DNA of 15,367 bases from Sphingomonadaceae bacterium (GTDB lineage: Bacteria > Pseudomonadota > Alphaproteobacteria > Sphingomonadales > Sphingomonadaceae). The stretch lies in assembly GCA_947442095.1 (NCBI GenBank), contig CANEVG010000033.1:1-15367 (forward strand), read 5' to 3'. Below are positions 6,187 through 13,967 of the stretch, piece after piece; positions within the stretch are counted from its first letter, which is position 1; every line of letters begins with the position of its first letter. The notes beneath the pieces were generated by a model, which made no database searches, was not told where the DNA came from, and was given only the letters and a program-made list of their open reading frames with translations. Position numbers and translations under genes: made by a program.

Positions 6187-7320
6187 ATGTCTATCGAAAG
6201 CCTTTCCCAGTTGACCGATCCTGCTTGCGCGCCGCGGGTGGTGTTCAAGGTCGGCTCGGCGCTGCTGGTAGGCCAGGATGGCGAACCCCGGCGCGAGTGG
6301 CTCGCTGCGCTGGTGGCGGAGATCGCGGCGGCGCGGGCGCGCGGGCAGCAAGTGATTGTCGTGTCCTCCGGCGCGATTGCGCTGGGCGCGCGCAAGCTGG
6401 GTTTGGCACGCGGGGGCAGGGGGAGCCTTTCCGATGCGCAAGCGGCTGCAGCTGTGGGACAGATCGCGCTGGCGGGGTTTTGGGCCGAACTTCTAGCGGG
6501 GCACGGCCTGATCGCGGCGCAAGTGCTGCTGACGCTTGAAGACCTTGAGGACCGGCGGCGCTATCTCAATGTCACCGCCACGCTCGGCACGCTGCTTGCG
6601 GCGGGCGCGGTGCCCGTGATCAACGAGAACGACACGGTTGCGACCGAGGAAATCCGCTTCGGTGACAACGACCGCCTTGCCGCGCGCGTGGGGCAGGCAG
6701 CGAGCGCGAATGCGGTCGTGCTGCTATCCGACATCGACGGGCTCTATGACCGCGACCCCAGGCTGGAAGGCGCAGTGCGCGTGCCAGTGGTGCGCGAGGT
6801 CACGTCGGAAATCCATGCCATGGCCACCGCCGGTTCGTCCTCCGGGCTCGGCTCGGGCGGGATGACATCCAAGTTGCAGGCCGCCGAGATCGCGGGCCTT
6901 GCCGGTATTGCGCTCGCCATCATCGACGGCCGGCCGGTGGCCCCGCTGGCTGCGGCTTTGGCCGAGGAACGCGGCACCCTGTTCTGTCCCCCCGGAAAGG
7001 CCCGCGCGCGCAAGGCCTGGCTGGGCGGCAGGCTGCGCATGAAGGGCGCGGTTGCGGTCGATGTCGGTGCGGCGGCGGCGCTCGCGCGCGGCTCCAGCCT
7101 GCTCGCCGCGGGGGTGACGCGCGTGGAGGGCACGTTCAGCCGCGGCGACGCCATCGCCGTGCTCGGCCCTGATAATGCCGTGCTCGCGCGCGGGCTCAGT
7201 GAATACGACGCCGCCGAATGCGCCGCGCTGATGGGCCGTCCATCGCCGGAACATGAGGCGTTGCTTGGTTATGCCCCGCGCTCGGCGCTTATCCACCGCG
7301 ATCAGTTGGTGATGCTGTGA
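6187..7320 (+). CDS. proB: Glutamate 5-kinase (ProB)
   Basis: ProB phosphorylates L-glutamate with ATP, the first committed and usually proline-inhibited step of proline synthesis. The 377-residue protein has the amino-acid-kinase domain with KVGSALL (21-27), SSGAIALG (60-67), INENDTV (145-151), FGDNDRLAA (158-166), LLSDIDGLYDRDP (179-191) and GSGGMTSKL (222-230). A C-terminal PUA domain follows from about residue 275, as in long-form bacterial ProB enzymes. The ATG at 6187 has no clear ribosome binding site, and conserved sequence starts only near residue 16, so the exact start is slightly uncertain. Its stop overlaps the GTG start of the next gene. proA, the usual partner, is not adjacent. 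Confidence 0.95.
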   Translation: MSIESLSQLTDPACAPRVVFKVGSALLVGQDGEPRREWLAALVAEIAAARARGQQVIVVSSGAIALGARKLGLARGGRGSLSDAQAAAAVGQIALAGFWAELLAGHGLIAAQVLLTLEDLEDRRRYLNVTATLGTLLAAGAVPVINENDTVATEEIRFGDNDRLAARVGQAASANAVVLLSDIDGLYDRDPRLEGAVRVPVVREVTSEIHAMATAGSSSGLGSGGMTSKLQAAEIAGLAGIALAIIDGRPVAPLAAALAEERGTLFCPPGKARARKAWLGGRLRMKGAVAVDVGAAAALARGSSLLAAGVTRVEGTFSRGDAIAVLGPDNAVLARGLSEYDAAECAALMGRPSPEHEALLGYAPRSALIHRDQLVML

Positions 7321-8240
7321 AGCGCGACGAGCTGGTCGCGGTAACGGGCGCGACCGGGTTTGTGGGCCAAGCGGTGCTGCTCGCCGCTGCGCGCCAAAAT
7401 CTCGATGTCCGCGCGCTGACCCGGCGTAAGCAGCGGCTGCGCGGCGGGGTCGAATGGGTTGATGGCGATCTCGGTAATACCGCTGCGCTGAAGCGGTTGA
7501 TGGAGGGGGCCAGCGCGGTGATCCACATCGCCGGCGTGGTTAATGCGCCCGATGCGGCGGGGTTTGAAGAAGGCAACGTGCACGGGACACTGCGCGTGAT
7601 CGAGGCGGCGCATGATATGGGCGTGGCCCGCGTGGTCCACGTGTCCTCCCTCGCCGCGCGCGAGCCAGAATTGTCGATCTACGGCGCGTCCAAGCTGCGC
7701 GGCGAGAAGCTGGTGCGCGCCTCGGGCCTCGATTGGACGGTGGTGCGCCCGCCTGCGGTCTATGGCCCGCGCGATACCGAAATGCTCGAGCTGTTTCGTT
7801 TTGCGCGGCGCGGGGTGGTGCCGCTGCCGCCGGGTGGCAAGCTCTCGATCATCCATGTCGCCGATCTGGCGCAGCTGCTGCTTTCGCTCGTTCCCAGCGG
7901 CGAAGACGTGACGCACTTGCTGTTCGAGCCGGATGACGGCGAGCCTGGCGGCTGGACACACGTGCGCCTCGCCCATGCCATCGGAGCGGCCCTGTACCGG
8001 CGGGTGCGGCCCCTCTCGCTCTCGCCGCGTATGGTCGGGTGGGCCGCGCGCGCGGACCGCATGATGCGAGGGGCGAAGGCCAAGCTCACGCCCGATCGCG
8101 CGCGCTACATGTGCCATCCCGATTGGACCGTGGGCGAAGGGCTGATGCCGCCAGCTACGCGGTGGCGTCCACGCATCGATACACTGGAGGGCCTGCGCTC
8201 CACTGCGGCATGGTACCACGAGGCGGGCTGGCTGAAATGA
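7317..8240 (+). CDS. Extended SDR-family NAD(P)-dependent epimerase/dehydratase
   Basis: The 307-residue protein has the nucleotide-binding VTGATGFVG motif at residues 9-17, an acidic turn in WVDGDLGN (47-54), the HVSSLAA strand with the catalytic Ser (110/111) and the YGASK active-site motif (Tyr122, Lys126), followed by VVRPPAVYGPRD. This is the complete extended short-chain dehydrogenase layout, so it should be active on a sugar-nucleotide, sterol-like or other carbonyl/hydroxyl substrate; the substrate cannot be read from sequence. The GTG start at 7317 overlaps the proB stop (GTGA), implying coupled translation. It ends four bases from the convergent ABC1-family gene with no terminator between. 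A link to proline metabolism is suggested only by position. Confidence 0.88.
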   Translation: MKRDELVAVTGATGFVGQAVLLAAARQNLDVRALTRRKQRLRGGVEWVDGDLGNTAALKRLMEGASAVIHIAGVVNAPDAAGFEEGNVHGTLRVIEAAHDMGVARVVHVSSLAAREPELSIYGASKLRGEKLVRASGLDWTVVRPPAVYGPRDTEMLELFRFARRGVVPLPPGGKLSIIHVADLAQLLLSLVPSGEDVTHLLFEPDDGEPGGWTHVRLAHAIGAALYRRVRPLSLSPRMVGWAARADRMMRGAKAKLTPDRARYMCHPDWTVGEGLMPPATRWRPRIDTLEGLRSTAAWYHEAGWLK

Positions 8241-8244
8241 GCTA

Positions 8245-9573
8245 CTAGGCCGCTTCCAGTTCCCCCACGCGCGCCGCCACCATTGCCTTCAGCGGCAGGC
8301 GCGCCTTCATCCGCACGGCCAGCAGCGCGGTGCCGCTTACCTTGCGCTGCACGAACAGCGTGTCCATCGGCGGCAGGTGCCACGTTCCCCTGTCCTGCGC
8401 AACTGGCTCGCCGAAGTCGCGCAAGCGCGCGACGAAGCTGCGGTCGGCAAAATCAAAGATATCGGACTTGTTGACGTGCTCGAGGAGCACCGAGATCACC
8501 CCGTCAAACGCCGCCCCGTGCCGCGTGATCTGCTCTTCGGACGCAAACCCCACCTCGCAGATGCGGCGCTTTAGCTGTGCCGGATCCCCGCTGAGGCCAG
8601 CATACATCATCCGCGCATAAGCAAGGCGCGTTTCCTCCGGCACCGCGCGCGCCGCGCCAAAATCAAGCAGCACGATCTTGCCGGTATCGGGTTGCCAGCG
8701 ATAATTGGCGAAGTTCGGGTCAGTCTGCATGAAACCGAAGGTGAACAGTTCACGCAGCACCAGATCCATCAACGCGCCCATCGTGCGGTCGCGCACCTCC
8801 TGCAAGGCCGCTTCCAATTCGTCGATCGGGCGCGCGGCGATGAAGTCCATGGTCAGCACGCCCGGCCCGGTGAGTTCGTCCACCGGCGCAGGCACGAGGA
8901 ATGCCTCCTCGCCTGCCAGCATCGCGCCGTAGCGGCGCATCTGCTCCGCCTCGCGCATGTAATCCGCTTCTTCATGGAGCTGGCGTTTGGCTTCCACCAG
9001 CAGCGGCGTGATGTCGAGTTCCTTGGGCAGCAGGCCTGAAACGCGCAGCAGGGTAGCGACATTGTCGATATCCGCGTCGATGCTGGCGGCAATGCCGGGA
9101 TACTGCACTTTCACCGCGACCGTCCGCCCGTCATGCATCACCGCGCGGTGGACTTGCCCGATGGAAGCCGCAGCTATAGGTGTTACATCGAACCGCGCAA
9201 ACTTGCGCCGCCAGTCTGCACCCCAAGTGGCTGCGAGCACGGTCTGCAATTGCTTCGGCGGCATGAAGTGCGCCGCATCGCGCAGCTTGGCCAGGATCGC
9301 GGTCAGCTCCTGCGGCAGGAGATCGCCCGCATCGAGCGAGATCATCTGCCCCAATTTCATCGCCGCACCGCGCAGCCGCGAAAGCTGCTCGGTTACGCGT
9401 GTGGCGTTGGCAGGCGTAAGCAGGAGGTCCGACACATGCGGCCGCTCGCCGCGCGCCAGCCGCTTTGCGCCCTCGGCGATCATCCCGCCCGCCACGCCGC
9501 CCGCGATCTGGCCAAAAGCGGAAAAGCGCGAGAGACGTCCAGTGGGAACCTTGCGGTAGCGCTCGTCGCTCAT
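8245..9573 (-). CDS. ABC1/COQ8-like atypical kinase-family protein
   Basis: The 442-residue protein carries all the diagnostic elements of the ABC1/UbiB/ADCK family: the KxGQ motif (KLGQ, 73-76), the alanine-rich loop replacing the glycine loop (IAAASIGQ, 123-130), the ATP lysine in VAVKVQYPG (Lys145), the QLHEEADY motif (about 198-205), the catalytic-loop QTDPNFANY (Asp285) and LLDFGA (Asp304). The QTDPN-x-AN form and RDAAHFMPPKQL resemble eukaryotic COQ8/ADCK3 more than canonical bacterial UbiB, which has DPHPGN. The family supports ubiquinone biosynthesis, with ATPase rather than protein kinase activity. The start at 9573 is chosen because its ATG overlaps the upstream stop (ATGA) and AGAGG precedes it; the frame extends to 9699 only through the DCC gene. 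No ubi genes flank it. Confidence 0.9.
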   Translation of the reverse strand: MSDERYRKVPTGRLSRFSAFGQIAGGVAGGMIAEGAKRLARGERPHVSDLLLTPANATRVTEQLSRLRGAAMKLGQMISLDAGDLLPQELTAILAKLRDAAHFMPPKQLQTVLAATWGADWRRKFARFDVTPIAAASIGQVHRAVMHDGRTVAVKVQYPGIAASIDADIDNVATLLRVSGLLPKELDITPLLVEAKRQLHEEADYMREAEQMRRYGAMLAGEEAFLVPAPVDELTGPGVLTMDFIAARPIDELEAALQEVRDRTMGALMDLVLRELFTFGFMQTDPNFANYRWQPDTGKIVLLDFGAARAVPEETRLAYARMMYAGLSGDPAQLKRRICEVGFASEEQITRHGAAFDGVISVLLEHVNKSDIFDFADRSFVARLRDFGEPVAQDRGTWHLPPMDTLFVQRKVSGTALLAVRMKARLPLKAMVAARVGELEAA

Positions 9574-9920
9574 CGAGCCAGCCTCTGAAGCGTGGGACGG
9601 ACCTTGAGGAACTGCACGTAACCCCATTCCAGCACGCGCAAAATCATAGGAATGCGCGCGAGAAGCCCCAAGGGCCGCAGCAGCGGGATCGCCCGCCACA
9701 TTGCCGCAAAGGCTGCCGCGCCATCGAGTAGCACGCCATCCTCGCGCGCATGGAAGCGCGCCATCAGCAAGGCCTGGTCAAGCGGGCAGCTTGCGCCCGG
9801 CTCCACCACATCGACAAATTCGATCCGCTGCGCCCGGTCGAGCCGCCGCATCAGCGCAATCTCGCGGGTGCAGAGCGGGCAGGCCCCGTCAAACCAGACG
9901 GTGAGCGTGGGTGAGGCCAT
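9570..9920 (-). CDS. DCC-family thiol-disulfide oxidoreductase-like protein (DUF393)
   Basis: This 116-residue protein opens with VWFDGACPLCTREIALMRRLD, the defining D-x-x-C-x-x-C motif of the DCC (YuxK/DUF393) family with Cys14 and Cys17. The family's C-terminal segment GYVQFLKVRPTLQRLA follows a hydrophobic stretch (about 80-97) that may touch the membrane. The family is named for its thioredoxin-like CxxC but its substrates are unknown. The ATG at 9920 has AGGA 10 bases upstream. Its stop overlaps the start of the ABC1-family gene, so the two products are made in step. Confidence 0.88.
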   Translation of the reverse strand: MASPTLTVWFDGACPLCTREIALMRRLDRAQRIEFVDVVEPGASCPLDQALLMARFHAREDGVLLDGAAAFAAMWRAIPLLRPLGLLARIPMILRVLEWGYVQFLKVRPTLQRLAR

Positions 9921-10034
9921 TAAGCGGTGTTCCTAAAGCGATGATGCGTGCACTTTCGCTGGGCGCATATCCCCAAGGAAACAAGCTGCTCATTGGGGAG
10001 AAGCGCGCCGTACACTTTTTCCGTTCGTGTCGCC
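9921..10034 (-). other. Gap between cysH and the DCC gene, likely promoter region of the DCC/ABC1 pair
   Basis: This 114-base gap lies downstream of cysH and upstream of the DCC gene, both on the minus strand. It contains CCCCAA (9971-9976) pairing with TTGGGG (9993-9998) around a 16-base loop, which lacks a T tract and is a weak terminator candidate. CCGTTCGTGTCG at 10021-10032 matches 11 of the first 12 bases of the arm at 5977. No confident promoter hexamers were found. Confidence 0.3.
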
Positions 10035-10841
10035 TCAGAACGCCGGATCATACCCCGGCGGGAGTTCGCCGCCCGTGTCGCTGCTCTCCGGCGATCCGGG
10101 TACATGAATGCCGCATTCCACTTTGTCCCAGCCCTTCCATCGGCCCGAGCGCGGGTCTTCGCCGGGCGCGACCTTGCTGGTGCAGGGGGCGCAGCCGATC
10201 GAGGGGTAGCCCTGTTCGACCAGCGGATGGCGCGGCAGCGCGTGCAGGGCCATATAGGCCTCGATATCCGCCTTGCTCCACGAAGCGAGCGGATTGAACT
10301 TCAGCCGCCCTTCCGCGTCAGTGTGGTCGATCTCGAAGCGCGGCAGGCCCGCGCGCGTGGCGGACTGGAAGCCCTTGCGCCCGCTAATCGAGGCATCGAG
10401 GCCGCCAAGCGCGCGCGCCAGCGGCTGCACCTTTCGGATCTCGCAGCACCCGTCCGGGTCCCACGACCAGCGCAGGCCGTTCTCGTCCTTCTTGGCGATA
10501 AGGTCCATATCCGGCTCGACGATCAGGAGGTTCGTCAGCCCCAGATGCGCGACCAGCTCATCGCGGTAGGCCAGCGTTTCGAGGAAATGCTTGTGCGTTT
10601 CCAGAAAGATCACCGCCACCGACTTGTCCACCGCTGCCAGCAGATGCAGCAGCACCGCGCTTTCCGCGCCGAAGCTGGAGACCACGGCAACTTCGCCGAG
10701 CAGCCTGTCGCCCAGCACGCTGCGCAGCATTTCGGGCGTGTCGGTGCCGCGGAAGAGGTTGTTCAGCCGGATCGCGTCACTTTCGCTGAAGCGCGGCAAG
10801 GTGGCGATCCGGTCTACAGCACGCGTCTGTTCAGAGGCCAT
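10035..10841 (-). CDS. cysH: Assimilatory APS/PAPS reductase (CysH), iron-sulfur type
   Basis: CysH reduces adenylyl sulfate (or PAPS) to sulfite using thioredoxin-type thiols. The 268-residue protein has the nucleotide-binding SSFGAES motif (55-61), the paired Cys132-Cys133 (DGCCEIRKV) and the Cys217-Cys220 pair (IGCAPCT) that bind a [4Fe-4S] cluster, and the catalytic Cys243 in ECGIH. Enzymes with all four cluster cysteines are typically APS reductases (EC 1.8.4.10), so APS is the more likely substrate. The start at 10841 (MASEQTRAV) is chosen over an in-frame ATG at 10961 that would overlap DUF934 deeply. It overlaps the end of DUF934 by 11 bases and is the last gene of the sulfur operon. 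Confidence 0.94.
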   Translation of the reverse strand: MASEQTRAVDRIATLPRFSESDAIRLNNLFRGTDTPEMLRSVLGDRLLGEVAVVSSFGAESAVLLHLLAAVDKSVAVIFLETHKHFLETLAYRDELVAHLGLTNLLIVEPDMDLIAKKDENGLRWSWDPDGCCEIRKVQPLARALGGLDASISGRKGFQSATRAGLPRFEIDHTDAEGRLKFNPLASWSKADIEAYMALHALPRHPLVEQGYPSIGCAPCTSKVAPGEDPRSGRWKGWDKVECGIHVPGSPESSDTGGELPPGYDPAF

Positions 10842-11274
10842 GGCGTTTGGCCCAGATGGGCGAGCGGCCGTCCACCGTTTTCTGATAAACCTCGGGCCAG
10901 GTCGCGACTGCTTTCGCCGCAGCGCCCGCTGCAATCGGTTTGGCGGGCGCAAAGGCATCAAACCCGCAGCGGCACATATGGCTCAACTGGTCGATCAGCA
11001 CATCGCCGCTCGCGCGCAGTTCGCCCGTGTAACCCTGCTCACGCAGGATGCGTGCGGAGGAATAACCGCGCCCGTCGGTATAAGCCGGGAACGTCACTTC
11101 GATCAGCGCGATGCGGCCGAGATGCGGCAGCAACGCGCGCGCATCCTCGCCCGGTGTGATGCGCACGGCAGCGGCCCCATTGGACATCGGGTCCGACGCT
11201 AGAAAGTCCTCCAGCGACAGCACCGGTGCGCCGGTGACCGCGTCCTCGCGGTAGCGCAGCAGGGTCTCACCCAT
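10831..11274 (-). CDS. DUF934 family protein, sulfite-reduction accessory
   Basis: The 147-residue protein matches DUF934, a family almost always found beside sulfite reductase and cysH and often annotated as an oxidoreductase probably involved in sulfite reduction. Recognisable blocks are FPAYTDGRGYSSARILRE (62-79) and GDVLIDQLSHMCRCGFDAF (90-108), the latter with two close cysteines (101 and 103). The start at 11274 is set by the excellent AAGGAGG ribosome binding site 6 bases upstream; a longer open frame reaching 11601 runs antiphase inside the sulfite reductase gene and is not real. It overlaps the sulfite reductase stop by 8 bases and the cysH start by 11. Biochemical function is unproven. 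Confidence 0.9.
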   Translation of the reverse strand: MGETLLRYREDAVTGAPVLSLEDFLASDPMSNGAAAVRITPGEDARALLPHLGRIALIEVTFPAYTDGRGYSSARILREQGYTGELRASGDVLIDQLSHMCRCGFDAFAPAKPIAAGAAAKAVATWPEVYQKTVDGRSPIWAKRHGL

Positions 11275-12901
11275 AAATCGCCTCCTTGAACGGCGCCATG
11301 CCAATGCGGCGGTAGGTATCGAGGAAGCGTTCGCCTTCGGCGCGCTGCGCCAGATAGACATTCGTGGCCTTCTCCAGCGCATCGACCACGCCGTCTTCGC
11401 TGAAGCCCGGTCCGGTGATATCCGCCAGCGATGTGTCTGCCGCCTCGCTGCCGCCGAACGAGAGCTGGAAGTTCTCGATCCCGCGCTTGTCCACGCCCAG
11501 AATGCCGATGTGCCCGGCATGGTGGTGGCCGCAGGCATTGATGCAGCCCGAAATCTTGAGCTTGAGTTCGCCCAGATCGCGCTGGCGGTCCATGTCGGCA
11601 AAGCGCTGCGAGATCTTCTGCGCCAGCGGGATCGAGCGCGCGTTAGCGAGGCTGCAATAGTCGAGGCCGGGGCAGGCGATGATATCGCTGATCAGGTCAA
11701 GGTTGGCGCTGCCAAGCCCCGCAGCATCGAGCTTCTGCCAGACCGTATAGAGGTCCGCCTTCTTCACATGCGGCAGCACGATGTTCTGCGTGTGCGTCAC
11801 GCGCAGCTCGTCGAGACTGTAGGCCGTGCTCAGTTCGGCCATCAGCCGGATTTGGTCGGCGGTGGCATCGCCCGGAATGCCGCCAGTGGGCTTGAGGCTG
11901 ATGACGACCACAGCATAGCCTGGCTGCTTGTGTGGCGCGGTGTTCTGATCGAGCCACAGCGCGAAATCGGGATCGCTGCGGTCCACTTTGTCCAAAACGC
12001 CGCTCTCCAAGCCCGGATCGGCAAAGAACGCGGCGATGCGGTCGAATTCGGCCTGCGGCGGCTCCAGCCCCAGGGTGAGGATATGCGCGAACTCTTCCTC
12101 CACCTGCCGGCGGTATTCGTCAGCGCCGATCTCGTGGACAAGGATCTTGATACGGGCCTTGTACTTGTTGTCGCGCCGCCCGTAGCGGTTGTAGACGCGA
12201 AGGCACGCCTCGGCGTAGCTCACCATCTGGAGCGCGGGCACAAATTCGCGGATCATCGGGCCGATCATCGGCGTGCGGCCCATGCCGCCGCCGACATGGA
12301 ACTTCGCGCCGATCTCGCCCGCATCGTTCTTCACGATCTGGATGCCGATATCATGTAGCCGCATGGCCGCGCGGTCCGTATCGCTCGCGATCACCGCAAT
12401 CTTGAACTTGCGCGGCAGGTAATCGAATTCCGGATGGAACGTGGACCACTGGCGCAGCAGCTCGGCATAAGGGCGCGGGTCGACCAGTTCGTCCGCCGCC
12501 GCTCCGGCCATGTGGTCGGAGCTGATGTTGCGGATGCAGTTCCCACTGGTCTGGATCGCGTGCATTTCCACGGTCGCCAGTTCGGCCAGAATGTCGGGTG
12601 TGTCGTCCAGCTTGATCCAGTTATACTGGATGTTCTGCCGCGTGGTGAAGTGGCCGTAGCCCCGGTCATATTTGTCCGCGATATCGCCCAGTAGGCGCAT
12701 CTGACGCCCATTGAGCGTACCATAGGGAATGGCGACGCGCAGCATATAGGCGTGAAGCTGCAGATAGAGCCCGTTCTTCAGCCGCAGCGGCTTGAACTGG
12801 TCTTCGGTCAGTTCGCCCGAAAGGCGGCGCAAGACTTGCCCGCGGAATTCGTCGACGCGCGCATCGACCATGGCCTGATCGTATTGGTCATATTGGTACA
12901 T
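11267..12901 (-). CDS. cysI: Sirohaem-dependent sulfite (nitrite/sulfite) reductase hemoprotein
   Basis: The 544-residue protein is a one-piece sirohaem/[4Fe-4S] reductase converting sulfite to sulfide with six electrons. Two ferredoxin-like half-domains are visible, the first with GYGHFTTRQNIQYNWI (81-96) and TSGNCIRNISSD (118-129), the second with ITHTQNIVLP-type sequence (369-377). The cluster ligands are Cys410 and Cys416 (CPGLDYC) and Cys453 and Cys457 (SGCINACGHHH). Context with cysH and cobA makes sulfite the expected substrate rather than nitrite. No CysJ flavoprotein is nearby, so a ferredoxin donor is inferred. The start at 12901 follows the DUF2849 stop by two bases, with a weak GGGTGA site upstream. 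The gene could equally be named nirA or sir in other annotations. Confidence 0.93.
   Translation of the reverse strand: MYQYDQYDQAMVDARVDEFRGQVLRRLSGELTEDQFKPLRLKNGLYLQLHAYMLRVAIPYGTLNGRQMRLLGDIADKYDRGYGHFTTRQNIQYNWIKLDDTPDILAELATVEMHAIQTSGNCIRNISSDHMAGAAADELVDPRPYAELLRQWSTFHPEFDYLPRKFKIAVIASDTDRAAMRLHDIGIQIVKNDAGEIGAKFHVGGGMGRTPMIGPMIREFVPALQMVSYAEACLRVYNRYGRRDNKYKARIKILVHEIGADEYRRQVEEEFAHILTLGLEPPQAEFDRIAAFFADPGLESGVLDKVDRSDPDFALWLDQNTAPHKQPGYAVVVISLKPTGGIPGDATADQIRLMAELSTAYSLDELRVTHTQNIVLPHVKKADLYTVWQKLDAAGLGSANLDLISDIIACPGLDYCSLANARSIPLAQKISQRFADMDRQRDLGELKLKISGCINACGHHHAGHIGILGVDKRGIENFQLSFGGSEAADTSLADITGPGFSEDGVVDALEKATNVYLAQRAEGERFLDTYRRIGMAPFKEAIYG
11281..11287 (-). promoter_or_regulatory. 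Strong ribosome binding site of the DUF934 gene
   Basis: On the minus strand AAGGAGG stands 6 bases before the ATG at 11274, inside the last codons of the sulfite reductase gene. It is the strongest Shine-Dalgarno sequence found in the window and decides the DUF934 start. Confidence 0.75.
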
Positions 12902-12903
12902 GG

Positions 12904-13200
12904 TCAGATCACCCGGTTGGCGGCGCCGGTGTCGCCCGGCTTTAGGGTCAGGTCGAGGCGCACGGTGGGGCCGAGCGCGCGGATGCGGTCCTTGATATGC
13001 GCGGGGCGCACGCCGTGCTGGTCACGGGTTGCGGCGATTGCATAGCTGACGTTGACGCGCAGCGCGGCTTCCTCGGCGGCGAGGATAGCATCTGCCGCAT
13101 CGCCCACGTCGACCGCGTCGTTCACATCGCGCGACCAGCCCTTGCCGTCCCACCAGACGACATCGCCGGACGCCAGATCATTGCCCGTCAAAATCTTCAC
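12904..13200 (-). CDS. DUF2849 family protein
   Basis: This 98-residue acidic protein begins MKILTGNDLASGDVVWWDGKGWSRDV, the typical DUF2849 opening, followed by an alanine-rich helix (DAADAILAAEEAAL) and a basic region with RPAHIKDRIRALGPTVRLDL. DUF2849 genes sit next to sulfite reductase in many alphaproteobacteria, but the function is unknown. It has no cysteines, so it is unlikely to carry electrons itself. Translation starts at GTG (13198-13200), overlapping the cobA stop (GTGA), and the gene ends two bases before the sulfite reductase start, so it is tightly coupled to both. Confidence 0.87.
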   Translation of the reverse strand: MKILTGNDLASGDVVWWDGKGWSRDVNDAVDVGDAADAILAAEEAALRVNVSYAIAATRDQHGVRPAHIKDRIRALGPTVRLDLTLKPGDTGAANRVI

Positions 13201-13967
13201 GCCGCACTCTCCGCGATCTTCTGCAATTCATATGCCTGCTCCCGCGCGGCCACCTCACCGATAACGATCAGGGCAGGGCTCTTGACCCGATCCTCTGCTA
13301 CCAAGGCGCCAAGCCCCGCGAGCACGCCGCGCAGCACGCGCATCTGGGGCCGCGCGGCGTTCTCGATCACCGCGATGGGCATGTTCGGCGCAAGGCCGTC
13401 AGCCATCAGCTTTTCGGCAATCGCATCGCTTGTGGCGACGCCCATGTAGATCACCAGCGTGCGGCCGACGCCTGCAAGGCCCGCCCAGTTCTGATCGTCC
13501 AACCCCTTGCACTGGCCAGCCACGAAGCTCACAATCGAGGCGCTGTCGCGGTGCGTCAGCGGAATCTGCGCCGCCGCCGCCGCGCCAAGCGCCGCGCTCA
13601 CGCCGGGCACGACCTGAACCGGCACGCCTGCGGCATAACAGGCTTCCGCCTCCTCGCCCCCGCGCCCGAAGATGAACGGATCGCCGCCCTTCAGCCGCAC
13701 GACATCCTGGCCAGTCAGCGCCTCACGCACCAGCAGCGCGTTGATCTGGTCCTGCGGCATGGTGTGGCGGGCGCGCTGCTTTGCCACCGAAATCATCCGC
13801 GCGCCTTCCGGCACCATGGCGAGAATCGCGGGATCAACCAGCCCGTCATGTATGACAAGCGTTGCTGCGCCCAGCAACCGCGCCGCGCGCAAGGTCAGGA
13901 GGTCCGGATCGCCGGGGCCTGCGCCGACGAGATACACAGTGCCGATATTGGAGGGCGCATTGCTCAT
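13197..13967 (-). CDS. cobA: Uroporphyrinogen-III C-methyltransferase (SUMT)
   Basis: The enzyme methylates uroporphyrinogen III twice with S-adenosylmethionine to give precorrin-2, the entry to sirohaem and cobalamin. The 256-residue protein shows the SUMT signatures VGAGPGDPDLLTLRA (14-28) and VVRLKGGDPFIFGRGGEEA (89-107), plus PGVSAALGAAAAAQIPLTHR (121-140) and the YMGV segment. It is the single-domain form: the CysG-type dehydrogenase/ferrochelatase domain is absent and must be encoded elsewhere. As first gene of the operon it supplies the sirohaem precursor for the downstream sulfite reductase. The ATG at 13967 has no strong ribosome binding site. Confidence 0.95.
   Translation of the reverse strand: MSNAPSNIGTVYLVGAGPGDPDLLTLRAARLLGAATLVIHDGLVDPAILAMVPEGARMISVAKQRARHTMPQDQINALLVREALTGQDVVRLKGGDPFIFGRGGEEAEACYAAGVPVQVVPGVSAALGAAAAAQIPLTHRDSASIVSFVAGQCKGLDDQNWAGLAGVGRTLVIYMGVATSDAIAEKLMADGLAPNMPIAVIENAARPQMRVLRGVLAGLGALVAEDRVKSPALIVIGEVAAREQAYELQKIAESAA

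Noticed and set aside
9574..9699. Extension of the ABC1-family protein upstream of 9573
   Set aside because: It would lie antiphase inside the DCC gene, and the ATGA overlap with a ribosome binding site explains the start at 9573.
10831..11601. 256-codon open frame extending DUF934 into the sulfite reductase gene
   Set aside because: The upstream half is out-of-frame low-quality sequence; the conserved protein starts at 11274 after AAGGAGG.
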